From contig CATQHF010000001.1 in assembly GCA_958295865.1 (NCBI GenBank), positions 850,177 to 914,176 on the forward strand: 64,000 bases of DNA, read 5' to 3'. Position 1 is the stretch's first letter; the number at the start of each line of letters is the position of its first letter. This document shows positions 51,246-60,493 of this stretch, piece by piece. Source of the stretch: an uncultured Dehalococcoidia bacterium (GTDB lineage Bacteria; Chloroflexota; Dehalococcoidia; Lucifugimonadales; JADFKI01). A program made the translations under genes and the position numbers. The notes under the pieces were generated by a model that saw only the letters and a list, made by a program, of their open reading frames with translations, searched no databases and was not told the origin of the DNA.

Positions 51246-52004
51246 TCAGCCCCGTCCAAGATCCCGCAGTGTTTGGCGCGCGCCCTCTACGACCCAAGGA
51301 CCATCGCCGCCTGAGGTCAGGAACAGCCCGCCCTGCTCCGCGCGCCGCAGCGCCTCCGACGCGCTCGGCGTGTAGATGCCGGGTATCTTGCCCGCGCGCT
51401 TGCAAGCCTCGAACACCTCCACGATGAGGTCGTCGTGCGCCTGCCAGCCTGCGGCGTCGGACAAGTCCACGCCCATGGACATGCTGAGGTCGCCGGGCCC
51501 TATCCAGCAGCCATCTATGCCCTCGACGGCGAGGATTTGCTCGGCAATCTCAGCCGCTCTGACCGTCTCGATCTGCACGGCAAGAAAGATTTCATCGTTT
51601 GCCCACTGCATATAGCCGTCGCCGAGGAAGCCGGTTCCGAACGCGCCGCCTGAGCGCCCCCCAATGGGCGGATAGCGCACCGCTTCAGCCGCTGCCTCCG
51701 CTTCTTCCACCGAGTTCACCATCGGCACGACTATGCCCATCGCGCCGCGATCCAGCAGCCTGCCGATAGCGCCGAACTCGTTGCGCCGCACGCGCGCCAT
51801 GGGCATCGCCACGCCTAGCCCGATGCTTCGGAACGCGCTCATAGAACTGTCGTCGTCCCATGCGCCGTGCTGGTTGTCCACAAGGATGAAATCGAACCCC
51901 AGCGGCGACAGCAGCTCCGCCGACAGCGCCGAGCCGAGATTCACCTCCGCGCCAAAAGCCGGCTCCCCCTCCAGCATCCGCGCTTTCGCCGTATTGATTG
52001 CCAT
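51246..52004 (-). CDS. HpcH/HpaI-family aldolase
   Basis: 252 residues from ATG 52004 (GGGAGGG upstream). Signature regions: FDFILVDNQHGAW (catalytic His, metal side), VVPMVNSVEEAEAAAEAVRYPPIGGRS, VQIET (metal-binding Glu), IDGCWIGPGDLSMSMG. A class II, divalent-metal aldolase making or cleaving 2-keto acids such as 4-hydroxy-2-oxo acids into pyruvate and an aldehyde. Genes around it: HelD-like helicase upstream, enolase-family dehydratase downstream. Confidence 0.88.
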   Translation of the reverse strand: MAINTAKARMLEGEPAFGAEVNLGSALSAELLSPLGFDFILVDNQHGAWDDDSSMSAFRSIGLGVAMPMARVRRNEFGAIGRLLDRGAMGIVVPMVNSVEEAEAAAEAVRYPPIGGRSGGAFGTGFLGDGYMQWANDEIFLAVQIETVRAAEIAEQILAVEGIDGCWIGPGDLSMSMGVDLSDAAGWQAHDDLIVEVFEACKRAGKIPGIYTPSASEALRRAEQGGLFLTSGGDGPWVVEGARQTLRDLGRG

Positions 52005-52059
52005 AATTCCCTCCCGAATCAGAGTCAAACTTTAGATGTGTATCTGTGGTTCACCCAAC

Positions 52060-54282
52060 TTACCGTGCCAGACGCTCCACGCCGGGAACTATCGGCGAGC
52101 GAGTGCCGTGCCAGTGGATTTCCAGGTGGTGGCGGGCGCGTGTGCAGGCGAGATACAACAGCATGCGGTCGAACTCCGTTTCGTTGTAGTTATTCTTGCC
52201 CGCGTTCGCAACGATAACGGCGTCGAACTCCAAGCCTTTAGTCAGGATTATCGGGCTGACGATGATGTCAGTTTCTATCAAGTTGCCCGCCTTGAACACA
52301 CTCACATCAGGTATCCCTACTGTTGCCAAAACTCCGCCGATGTCGTCGGCGGTTTGCCGCCATTTAGTTAAAATGGCGACGGAATTCACATCTTCCCTTT
52401 GTCGCAAATCCTGTACTGCTGTGGCGATTGCCAGGCGCATATCGGCCGCGCTGTTGGAACGCACAAGGCGAGGACGTTCGCCGTTGCGTGTGTGCGGTGT
52501 AGGCGTCTCCGTGCGCTTGGGCAAGCCCTGCAGAATGCGGTTTGCGTACTGCGTAATCTGTCTTGTGCTTCGGTATGTCAAGCGGCTGTCAAGCCTTGAC
52601 ACGCTGTCTCTCTCAAAGAGCCTGGCGAGTTCGTTCCAAGTTTTGATAGACTTAAACCGCAGAAGGCTTTGTCGGAGGTCGCCTAGTATAGTGAAACTAT
52701 CGGTTGTGGAGTGCATCCGCATGAGTTCCAGTTCCAACGGGGATACATCCTGCGCTTCGTCCACGACAACATGCTGAAATCTCTGGCTGTCAAAGCCGTT
52801 GAGCTTATAGTCAAGATAGAGTGCCGCAGCCAAATCGGTCATTCCCAAAGCTTGCCCCGCTTCGGTTGTAGGTGCGGTTTGGCTGATTTCGGTTGCGTCC
52901 TCCAAGTCCAAATCCCCAGTCCTAGCAAACTCCAGGATTTTGTCAGGGTCGGACACCAATCCCACATACGCGCGCCTGAAATCGAGCGATTGCCAGAACC
53001 TCAATGCGCTTTCGGCTTGTCGTCTGCCTTCATTGATTAGGTCATATCGCGTTTCACCGCGACGGGCGGAGCGACCGGAGCGTCTTGCTCGCTCGGCGTT
53101 CCGCGCCCAATCCGCCGCGAGTATGTTTAGAAGATACTCCCTTGCGGCATTGAGCTCGGGGTGTGTATTGAAGGCAGTGTCAACCCTGCGGTTGAACTCT
53201 GCGGCGTTCAAGCCCAATGGGAAGTCGCCGCGCATATTCCGAATACGACTACGCAAGTCTTGAGTAGTGCGGCGCGCATAGTTGTCCAACATTCGCTTCA
53301 TTTTCATGCCGCCCTTGAACTGATGGGCGTTGACCTCTGCTTCGCGCAGCGGGTTTTGGTTGTTCATGAGTCTGTCGAATGTTTTGTCGTTGGCGCTGAG
53401 TGTTACTCTTGCGGAGAACTGCCCAAGCATCCATTGGCTCACGGTTGACTGCCTCACGCCATATACGCCCAACCCAGGCAGTAGATTGGCAACATATTGC
53501 AGAAATGCAGGTGAAGGACCGAATACGATAACTCGGTCCACACTTGGGCGCTCCCAGCCGCCAATATCGCTGTGGGGCGACAAAATGTAGTCTATGCGAT
53601 GCAGACCTATAAGGCTCTTGCCGCTGCCCGCCGCTCCCTGCACAACCAGCACAGGCTTCGTAGTCGCGGCTATCGCCTTGTACTGTTCGGGCTGTATCGT
53701 CTGTACTGCGTCTGCCAGCTCACCTTCGCTTGCACCGGATAGTTTTTTGTCAAGTATTCGTGAGGACAGCCGGGGCGCACCGCCACCCATCATCGGCAGC
53801 CTCAGTACATCGTCAAAATCCAGCAGACGGGCGTCTTGTATTGTAAAGTTGCGCTTCAGATGCACATTTGCCTTTATTCTCCCGCGTGGAGCATCATAGA
53901 AATCTTGTGCAGGAAGATAATAGAGCGCGGCAATCGGAGCGTTGTGGTTCACAATGAAGCCTTCCGGCACATCAGAGACATTTATCCCGGCCTCGCCGAT
54001 GTAAATGGTGCGAGTATCCCCATTCTGGCTATCAGTGTAATCAATCCTTCCGAAGAAAGGACGGCTTCGCGCTGCCCTGAGATCTTCAAGCGCGGCTTTT
54101 GCCATGGCTTTCACCGAATCAGCAGCCTTTGTATGCCCTGCAGTAATGGGAATTGTTCTGGGAGCTTCCTTCTGTTGGATAGCCCCGTCTATCAAGCCAA
54201 CCACATCTTCAAGATGCTGCTCCTCAATCTGAAACTCAGATTGGCGGTCGTAGGTGTCCTGATTGGCGTTCGGCTGTGTCAT
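52060..54282 (-). CDS. HelD-like UvrD-type superfamily 1 helicase
   Basis: 740 residues from ATG 54282 (GGGGAGGTGATTC before it). N-terminal coiled coil (QIEEQHLEDVVGLIDG), a FFGRIDY segment and a modified 'DWRAPIA' motif (VNHNAPIAALYYLPA) typical of HelD-type proteins. Walker A at 216-223 (GAAGSGKS), Walker B VVDEAQDVSPLELELM, late motif TRARHHL. In Firmicutes HelD recycles stalled RNA polymerase; whether this distant homologue does so is unknown. Oppositely oriented to neighbours upstream. Confidence 0.8.
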   Translation of the reverse strand: MTQPNANQDTYDRQSEFQIEEQHLEDVVGLIDGAIQQKEAPRTIPITAGHTKAADSVKAMAKAALEDLRAARSRPFFGRIDYTDSQNGDTRTIYIGEAGINVSDVPEGFIVNHNAPIAALYYLPAQDFYDAPRGRIKANVHLKRNFTIQDARLLDFDDVLRLPMMGGGAPRLSSRILDKKLSGASEGELADAVQTIQPEQYKAIAATTKPVLVVQGAAGSGKSLIGLHRIDYILSPHSDIGGWERPSVDRVIVFGPSPAFLQYVANLLPGLGVYGVRQSTVSQWMLGQFSARVTLSANDKTFDRLMNNQNPLREAEVNAHQFKGGMKMKRMLDNYARRTTQDLRSRIRNMRGDFPLGLNAAEFNRRVDTAFNTHPELNAAREYLLNILAADWARNAERARRSGRSARRGETRYDLINEGRRQAESALRFWQSLDFRRAYVGLVSDPDKILEFARTGDLDLEDATEISQTAPTTEAGQALGMTDLAAALYLDYKLNGFDSQRFQHVVVDEAQDVSPLELELMRMHSTTDSFTILGDLRQSLLRFKSIKTWNELARLFERDSVSRLDSRLTYRSTRQITQYANRILQGLPKRTETPTPHTRNGERPRLVRSNSAADMRLAIATAVQDLRQREDVNSVAILTKWRQTADDIGGVLATVGIPDVSVFKAGNLIETDIIVSPIILTKGLEFDAVIVANAGKNNYNETEFDRMLLYLACTRARHHLEIHWHGTRSPIVPGVERLAR

Positions 54283-54372
54283 TCGAATCACCTCCCCGTT
54301 GGTAGCGGATACTGATGATTTTGCCGTGCTGAAAATAGCATCTACTCGTTCACGATGGCAATGGCGCGCATG

Positions 54373-55143
54373 TTATGCCAGTCCCATGTGCTCCCTCAGC
54401 AGGGGCACGACCTCGGCGGGCTTTTCGATGTGCGGCAGATGTCCCGCGCCCGCGATGACTTCTAGGCGCGCGTTGGGCATTGCCTCGGCGATGCGCTCGC
54501 CCGCGCTTATGGGGACGATTCGGTCATGCTCGCCCCAAATGATGAGTGTGGGAGCTTCCACGCGCGCCAGCAGCCATAGCAGGCTGGGGTCGTGCATGTA
54601 CGGCTTCCAGCACAGCCGCGTCGTCATCTCCCGCCCTCTGAGCTTGAGGCTGTCGTCCTCGAACGCGGCGGCGGTGAGCAGGCTGGCGTCTTCGATTGCG
54701 AGGCTTGTCGTCCGCTCTTCGCCCAGCAGGAATATATCGGCAATCTCGCCCTGCTTGGGGCGCACGCCTGCCGTGCCGATGAGCGTAAGGCTGTCCAGCG
54801 CCTGCGGGCACATCACCGCCATTTCGGCCGCTATCCAGCCGCCCATGAAGCCGCCTATCAGATGCGCTTTCTCAATCCCAAGTTTCTGAAGCGTCCACAA
54901 GTAGAAGCGCGCCAAATCAGAGATGGTCTCAAGCCTGTCCGGGCGCTCGGAGACGCCGTAGCCCGGGTGCGTGGGCGCGTACACGCAAGCGGATTGCGAT
55001 AGCGCGTCCAAGTATGGCAGCCAGCCGAGATTGCCCTCGATGCTGTGCAGCGAGAGTACCGCGCTGCCGCTGCCCGACTTCAGCATCTGGATTTTCGCGC
55101 CGCCGACTTCCACATAATCTTCTGATCGATTGTTCTCTGGCAT
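54373..55143 (-). CDS. Alpha/beta-fold hydrolase homologue with Phe at the nucleophile position, module copy 2
   Basis: 256 residues, alignable over its length with the hydrolase at 35243-36046. Acid (IIWGEHDRIVP) and His (GAGHLPHIEK) are kept, but the elbow reads GGFMGG: Phe99 replaces Ser (codon TTC, no ambiguity on the given sequence). Likely without hydrolase activity, or using another chemistry such as a lyase or cofactor-free role. It follows an LLM monooxygenase gene by 46 bases on the same strand, mirroring copy 1. Frame and codon use are intact. Confidence 0.8.
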   Translation of the reverse strand: MPENNRSEDYVEVGGAKIQMLKSGSGSAVLSLHSIEGNLGWLPYLDALSQSACVYAPTHPGYGVSERPDRLETISDLARFYLWTLQKLGIEKAHLIGGFMGGWIAAEMAVMCPQALDSLTLIGTAGVRPKQGEIADIFLLGEERTTSLAIEDASLLTAAAFEDDSLKLRGREMTTRLCWKPYMHDPSLLWLLARVEAPTLIIWGEHDRIVPISAGERIAEAMPNARLEVIAGAGHLPHIEKPAEVVPLLREHMGLA

Positions 55144-55189
55144 GTCATCCTCATTGCGTCTTGAAGTTGTCCTGCCGGCAAGCGCCGAC

Positions 55190-56392
55190 TTACGGGTCGA
55201 TGTCGAACGGGCCCGGCAGTTCCAGTTCCTTGCCTAGTTCCCGCATCGCGGGCAACACCTCATCCTTCATCAGGCGCAGGCAGCGCATCGTGTCTTCGTG
55301 GCTGATGCTGCCGTCGTTCGTCCACACGGCGAGGATGCCCGGACGCACCACCGATAACACCTCGCGCAGTTTCCTTATGACGGTGTCGGGGTTGCCCACG
55401 ATGATGCGGTTCAGCTGCACCACGCGGTCGTAGCCTGCCGAGTCCACGCCGCCTACCAGCCTGTCAGGGCGCAGGTTGATGTTCGCAAGCCTGCGCCGCC
55501 CTTCGACGGAGCTGTATCCGGGCGGGTTCATGTACTCCGGCGGCATCGGCACGCGCCCCACGCCCGCGTTGCCCGACAGGAAGCCTTTGCCCACTTCATA
55601 GGCTTTTTCGTCGGTGTCCTGCACATGCACGCGGAACAGGTAGCCGAAGTTCTGCGGCCCCGGCTCATAGCCCACCTCGCGCGCCGCATCCGCATAGATG
55701 CGCTTGGCATCGCCCACCACATCGGGATCGGCTTCGAGGAATACATAGGGATAGTGGCGCTGCGCCGCCCATATCATCGTCTCCGGGCTGGCGCTGCCCG
55801 GCACCCAGACGGGCGGGTGCGGCTGCTGCATCGGACGCACGAACGGGTTGACCACGCGGAACTCGTAGTGCTTGCCGTCCCAGCGAAACGGGCCGGGCGT
55901 CGTCCATGTCTTGATAATCAGGTCGTGCGCCTCTTGGAAGCGGTCGCGGTTGTGCACGGGGTTGGTGTTAGTCGCCCACGACTCCACGCCCGTGCCGCGC
56001 ACGAACCCGGATACCAGCCTGCCGCGAGATATGAGGTCGATCTCCGCGAGTTCCTCTGCCATGCGGATGGGATTTTCTTGGATGGGCAGAGGATTGCCGA
56101 GCAGCACAATCTTGGGCTTCTTCGTTATCCGCGCCAGAATTGCCGCCTCGAGGTTCATCGCCGCGCCCATGCAGGTTGGCGTATTGTGGTGCTCGTTCAG
56201 CATCAAGCCGTCGAAGCCCACCTCTTCGCAGTATTCGTACTCGTCCAGGTAGTAGTTATACATGTGGGAGGCTTCGGCGGTGTCGAAGTGCGAGTTCGGG
56301 AATGTGAGCCTGACCGCGCTGCGGAAGCTGTTACGCACATCCTCTTCCGTATAGTGGAAGTAGGCGCGCTCCGTAAATCGCATCAAAAACAT
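55190..56392 (-). CDS. Luciferase-like flavin-dependent monooxygenase (LLM class), copy 2
   Basis: 400 residues from ATG 56392 (GAGGAGGGATTGACG before it); the longer frame to 56566 adds an unlikely leader. Same signatures as copy 1: FLMRFTERAYFHY, CEEVGFDGLMLNEHHN, KIVLLGNPLPIQENPIRMAEELAEIDLISRGRLVSGFVRG, NRIIVGNPDTVIRKLREV. Reduced-FMN monooxygenase of unknown substrate, expected to be co-transcribed with the Ser-less hydrolase downstream. Loops differ from copy 1, so the substrates may differ. Confidence 0.88.
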   Translation of the reverse strand: MFLMRFTERAYFHYTEEDVRNSFRSAVRLTFPNSHFDTAEASHMYNYYLDEYEYCEEVGFDGLMLNEHHNTPTCMGAAMNLEAAILARITKKPKIVLLGNPLPIQENPIRMAEELAEIDLISRGRLVSGFVRGTGVESWATNTNPVHNRDRFQEAHDLIIKTWTTPGPFRWDGKHYEFRVVNPFVRPMQQPHPPVWVPGSASPETMIWAAQRHYPYVFLEADPDVVGDAKRIYADAAREVGYEPGPQNFGYLFRVHVQDTDEKAYEVGKGFLSGNAGVGRVPMPPEYMNPPGYSSVEGRRRLANINLRPDRLVGGVDSAGYDRVVQLNRIIVGNPDTVIRKLREVLSVVRPGILAVWTNDGSISHEDTMRCLRLMKDEVLPAMRELGKELELPGPFDIDP

Positions 56393-56587
56393 CGTCAATC
56401 CCTCCTCAGTGCGGCGGTCGTCGTCCAATGGCGCTTGCCGCCTTTGCGGGCTGCTGACGCTGACCCACGCGCTTGCGGCGGCTATGCCCTGTAAGATTAG
56501 GCGCATTGAGCCAATCTGACAAGGGGGGTAGTATGACGGAGACGGGACCTGAATCGACGCGGACATGCGGGATGTAGGGAAGGGGAG

Positions 56588-56661
<74 letters not shown>

Positions 56662-57167
56662 ACGCTTGCGCGAGGAGGGCGGCGCTGATGCTTGTTGAGC
56701 GCGACGCAAGTTTATTCTAGCCCCGCGCCGCAAACTGCGTCAAGGATTATCAGATATTGAGCGCGGAGTGGCTATTCCCTAATCCCATCCATACAGGCGC
56801 GCGCCCAGTTCCTGATTCTCAACTGCGCTTCCCCCTGACACCCTGAAAATCTGACTATCTGAGAAAATTGCATTGGTACGGTTTAGCCGTTGATGGGCAA
56901 GCGTTTTCGCCCCCATCCTAACCTTCCCCCAAAGGGGGAAGGGACAATCACGCCGTCGGATTGCGCTTGACAGCAGGCAACCTTCCCCCATCAAGGGGGA
57001 AGGGACTAATGCGATTGCCCTGACCTCACACCCAATTGACGATAAACAAGGCGTGTGCTATCCTCACTCGTGAAAAGATGCACATTCTTGTGCGTCTATT
57101 GCCGTATGCCGCAGCGTCCCCTTTTTCGTTCGTGGAAAGGGCAGTTGAGTAAAGCGAATTAGCGTCA
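56662..57167. repeat. Gap with an R1 element upstream of the oxidase cluster
   Basis: From 56871 the sequence AAAATTGCATTGGTACGG starts an R1 element with two palindromes (56918-56943, 56982-57006), ending near 57017 as ACTAATGCGATT. Both inner parts repeat those at 5340-5440. No gene is seen; the DNA between 57018 and 57167 should hold the promoter of ctaA, but I see no clear box. Confidence 0.6.
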
Positions 57168-58154
57168 GTGGCACAGTCTCGAACACCCCCTAGCAGCGCA
57201 GCCCGCCTTGCGTTTCGCGCTCTGGCGGTTGCCGCTCTCATAGCCGCGTTCGCGCAGGTAACGCTGGGCGGTATCGTGCGCGTAACCGGATCCGGGCTTG
57301 GCTGCCCCGATTGGCCCCTCTGCCACGGCCAGCTTATCCCGCCATTCGACTTTGCGACGCTCATCGAGTACAGCCACAGGCTATCGGCGTCGCTGCTGGG
57401 TCTGCTGGTGCTGGCAGCCGCTGTCGTCGTGCTGCTGCGCTATCGGCGCAACAAGTGGGGCATGAACGCCATTCTGACGGCGCTGGCGCTGGTCATCGTG
57501 GCTGCCGCGCTTGGCGGCGCGACGGTGCTCACCGAACTCGCATGGTGGCTGCGGCTGCTTCACCTGGCGATAGCGGAAGGGGTGGTAGCCGCGCTGGTAA
57601 TAGCCGTAGTGGTCAGTTGGAGGATTGGCGCAAGCGCATCGCGCGAGGCTTCCCCGGACGAAAGCGCGGGCATCGGCAAGCTGATGACGGCGGCGTTGGC
57701 GGGCGTATTCCTGCTCATTCTGTCCGGGTCATACATCGTAGGCGCGGGTTACGGCTCGTCCTGCGGGACATGGCCCCTGTGCAACGGCAGCCTGTTCCCG
57801 GAGGGCAGGCCCTACATCGAGCACATGGCGCACCGCTACTTTGCGGTACTCGTGGGCGTACTGGTGATAGCGGCGGCGTTTTCGGCATGGCAAAAGCGCA
57901 TCCGCATGCCCGGCGTGGGCTGGAGCGGATTACTGCTTGCCATCGTATTCGCCGCGCAAATCCTGGTCGGCGCGCTGACCGTATGGATGGGCTTTACGCC
58001 GGAGATTAAGGCGATACATCTGAGCATGGCGACGCTGGTCTGGATTGCGCTAGTGTTCGTGGCGGCGCTCGCGCGAGCGCCGCGGCGATTTGAGGACACG
58101 GCGCTTGCGTCCGAACCGCGGGAGGCGGCAAAGATGGAGGGTTTGGCGACTTGA
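57168..58154 (+). CDS. ctaA: Heme A synthase (COX15/CtaA)
   Basis: 328 residues from GTG 57168. Eight membrane helices in two homologous halves. The first has GGIVRVTGSGLGCPDWPLCHG and EYSHRLSA (heme-ligand His), the second has YIVGAGYGSSCGTWPLCNG, IEHMAHRYFAVL and IKAIHLSMATL. Conserved Cys pairs (GCPDWPLC, SCGTWPLC) are present. It oxidises the methyl group of heme O to make heme A for the terminal oxidase. It overlaps ctaB by 4 bases (TTGA). Confidence 0.9.
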   Translation: MAQSRTPPSSAARLAFRALAVAALIAAFAQVTLGGIVRVTGSGLGCPDWPLCHGQLIPPFDFATLIEYSHRLSASLLGLLVLAAAVVVLLRYRRNKWGMNAILTALALVIVAAALGGATVLTELAWWLRLLHLAIAEGVVAALVIAVVVSWRIGASASREASPDESAGIGKLMTAALAGVFLLILSGSYIVGAGYGSSCGTWPLCNGSLFPEGRPYIEHMAHRYFAVLVGVLVIAAAFSAWQKRIRMPGVGWSGLLLAIVFAAQILVGALTVWMGFTPEIKAIHLSMATLVWIALVFVAALARAPRRFEDTALASEPREAAKMEGLAT

Positions 58155-59077
58155 CCACTCGGACGACTCAACGGATTGCGGCGCCTCAAAGCGTCTTCAA
58201 GGCTTATGTCGCCTTGACGAAGCCGCGCATCATCATGATGCTGCTGTTCACGGCGCTGGGCGGCATATTTCTCGCCACCGGCTACATCGGCGCTCCGCTC
58301 GATGTCGGCGTAATGCTGGTCGTGCTAGTCGCGGGCGCGCTTGCGTCCGCAGGCGCGAACGCGCTCAACCAGTGGCTGGACAGAGACATAGACGAGGCGA
58401 TGTCCCGCACCCGCGCCCGCCCCGTAGTCGTGGGCGCGATTCCGCACAGCCATGCCATAGCATTTGGCATCGGCACGAACATCATCGCCTTCACGATGCT
58501 CACCGCGCTCGTCAACTGGCAGAGCGCCGCGCTGACGCTCCTCGCCACGCTCATATATGTATTCGTCTATACGATAGGGCTGAAGCGCACATCCACGCAG
58601 AACATCGTTATCGGCGGCGCGGCGGGCGCTATCCCCCCGGCCGTCGGCTGGGTTGCCGTAACCGGCTCGCTCGACCTGCCGGCTATCTACCTGTTCGCCA
58701 TCGTCTTCTTTTGGACGCCGCCGCACTTCTGGGCGCTGTCGCTGCTGCTGAAAGACGACTACGCCAGAGCGAAAGTGCCTATGCTTCCCGTCGTGGCGGG
58801 CGTGGATGCCACCAAGAAGTCCATCCTGCTGTACACGGTGCTGATGCTCGCGCTCACCACCATGTTCGCCCTAACCGGCGCTGTGGGACTGGTGTATCTG
58901 GTGAGCGCGGTCGCGCTGGGGCTGCTTTTCATCTACTACGCTTGGCGGCTCATCCGCCGCCCTGAGATAGAAGGCGCAAAGCCGCTCTATCTGTACTCGC
59001 TGCTGTATCTCGCTCTGCTCTTCCTTGCGATTATCGCCGACAGCCTCTACAAGGTGAGTTGGCATGGCTGGATATAG
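58151..59077 (+). CDS. ctaB: Protoheme IX farnesyltransferase (heme O synthase)
   Basis: 308 residues from TTG 58151, which overlaps the stop of ctaA. UbiA-type polytopic prenyltransferase with the first Asp-rich region NQWLDRDIDEAMSRTRARP, conserved LYTIGLKRTSTQNIVIGGAAGAIPP and WTPPHFWALSL. Farnesylates heme B to heme O, the substrate of CtaA. The remaining oxidase genes follow on the same strand. Confidence 0.9.
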   Translation: MTTRTTQRIAAPQSVFKAYVALTKPRIIMMLLFTALGGIFLATGYIGAPLDVGVMLVVLVAGALASAGANALNQWLDRDIDEAMSRTRARPVVVGAIPHSHAIAFGIGTNIIAFTMLTALVNWQSAALTLLATLIYVFVYTIGLKRTSTQNIVIGGAAGAIPPAVGWVAVTGSLDLPAIYLFAIVFFWTPPHFWALSLLLKDDYARAKVPMLPVVAGVDATKKSILLYTVLMLALTTMFALTGAVGLVYLVSAVALGLLFIYYAWRLIRRPEIEGAKPLYLYSLLYLALLFLAIIADSLYKVSWHGWI

Positions 59078-59113
59078 CCCCCACAAGACGATTGGCTATG
59101 GTATGGTATTATC

Positions 59114-59142
59114 TTGACTGAAATTGCCTGCTCTGATAGATT
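59114..59142 (+). promoter_or_regulatory. Candidate promoter of the oxidase structural genes
   Basis: TTGACT (59114-59119), 17-base spacer, TAGATT (59137-59142). It lies 67 bases before the ATG of ctaC at 59210. It supports that start over the in-frame TTG at 59114, which overlaps the -35 box itself. A promoter here would let structural genes be expressed apart from heme synthesis. Confidence 0.5.
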
Positions 59143-59209
59143 TTTAACTCGGTGCGCTGGTGGATTTTTAAGCCTGTTCACAATCAACGAGAGGGTGAAA
59201 AATATCAAT

Positions 59210-60418
59210 ATGCTGACAAGCACGATGAGCTTGAAAAGGTTTATGGGCATCGCCTTGTTGGGCACTCTTATTGCCCTGATGTTAGGATGTACGCCGTCGC
59301 ACTCGCAATCCACTTTCGACACACTAGGCCCGGTCGCGGCGAATCAGGCGAACATCTTCTACATCATATTCTGGGCGGGGCTGGTCGTCTTCATCGCCGT
59401 CGAGGGCGCGCTCTTGTACATGGTATTCAAGTTCAAGCGCAGGGACGGGCAGGGCGACCCCGTGCAGACGCACGGCAACACACGCATGGAAATTGCCTGG
59501 ACGATAGCGCCCGTGATTGTGCTCGTCGTGGCGGCTGTTCCCACCATTCAGGGCGTATTCTACGCCGCCAACTCCGAAAACTCCGCGAACTACCCGGCAG
59601 ACGGAAATGTGCTGGAGGTCGATGTCATCGGCCACCAGTGGTGGTTTGAGTTCCGCTATCCCAACCCGAATAACCCCGCCGAGCAGATAATCGTCGCCAA
59701 CGAGATGTATGTGCCCGTCGGCGAACCCGTGAACTTCCGCCTCGATTCGGTGGATGTCATTCACAGCTTCTGGGTGCCCAAGCTCGCCGGCAAGGTGGAT
59801 ATGATACCCAACAACGACAACACTATGTGGTTTGAGGCGTATGCGCCCGGCGAGTTCTTCGGTCAGTGCGCCGAGTTCTGCGGTGTGTCACACGCCAACA
59901 TGCGCTTTAAGGTCATCGCCGTGCCGCGTCCGGAGTTCGACTCTTGGTTGCAGCATCAGGCTGCGGACGCGCCCGAGCCGTCTGACGCGCTCGCGGCGGA
60001 GGGCAAGAAACTCTTCAGCAGCACGGGATGCTCCGGCTGCCACGCGCAGAAGAGCATCATAAAGCTGCGCGACGACGGCAGCCGACTCCCCGGCAGAACC
60101 GGGCCCAACCTAACGCATATCGCCACGCGCCTCAATCACCTGGGCATCTACCGCAACTCGGATACGCCCTTTGAGGATAGCAGCGGCGCGCGCCAACTCT
60201 ATGTCGATGCGGAGGGCATTCCCATACATCTCGATGGGCAGCCTTTCGTCAGCGACTCCCTGTTGCAGCATAACCTGAAGACATGGATAAGCGACCCCGA
60301 TGCGCTGAAGCCGGGCAACCTGATGTCGCGCGACGGCGCGCCCTACATACAGCCGGAAGACGAGCTTTCCGAAAGAGAAATAGACGCTCTGGTGGCGTAT
60401 CTGCTGACGCTTAAGTAG
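59210..60418 (+). CDS. ctaC: Cytochrome c oxidase subunit II with fused cytochrome c domain (caa3 type)
   Basis: 402 residues from ATG 59210 (GAGAGGGTG upstream). Lipoprotein-type signal (ALMLGC), two membrane helices, then the CuA cupredoxin domain with HQWWFEF and CAEFCGVSHANM (two Cys, His, Met). A fused C-terminal cytochrome c domain follows, with CSGCH heme site and NLMSR axial Met. It takes electrons from a soluble donor through the CuA and heme c into subunit I. Length fits caa3-type subunits of Gram-positives and Chloroflexota. Confidence 0.92.
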   Translation: MLTSTMSLKRFMGIALLGTLIALMLGCTPSHSQSTFDTLGPVAANQANIFYIIFWAGLVVFIAVEGALLYMVFKFKRRDGQGDPVQTHGNTRMEIAWTIAPVIVLVVAAVPTIQGVFYAANSENSANYPADGNVLEVDVIGHQWWFEFRYPNPNNPAEQIIVANEMYVPVGEPVNFRLDSVDVIHSFWVPKLAGKVDMIPNNDNTMWFEAYAPGEFFGQCAEFCGVSHANMRFKVIAVPRPEFDSWLQHQAADAPEPSDALAAEGKKLFSSTGCSGCHAQKSIIKLRDDGSRLPGRTGPNLTHIATRLNHLGIYRNSDTPFEDSSGARQLYVDAEGIPIHLDGQPFVSDSLLQHNLKTWISDPDALKPGNLMSRDGAPYIQPEDELSEREIDALVAYLLTLK

Positions 60419-60493
60419 CGGGAAGTCCATAATCGACGCTCCGGGCGGCTGCGTTTTCGCCCCCAACAACGGAACAAGTATGAGAGGTGAGGG

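Noticed and set aside
59114..59209. Upstream start for cytochrome oxidase subunit II
   Set aside because: The segment contains promoter-like boxes and would put a polar leader before the lipoprotein signal.
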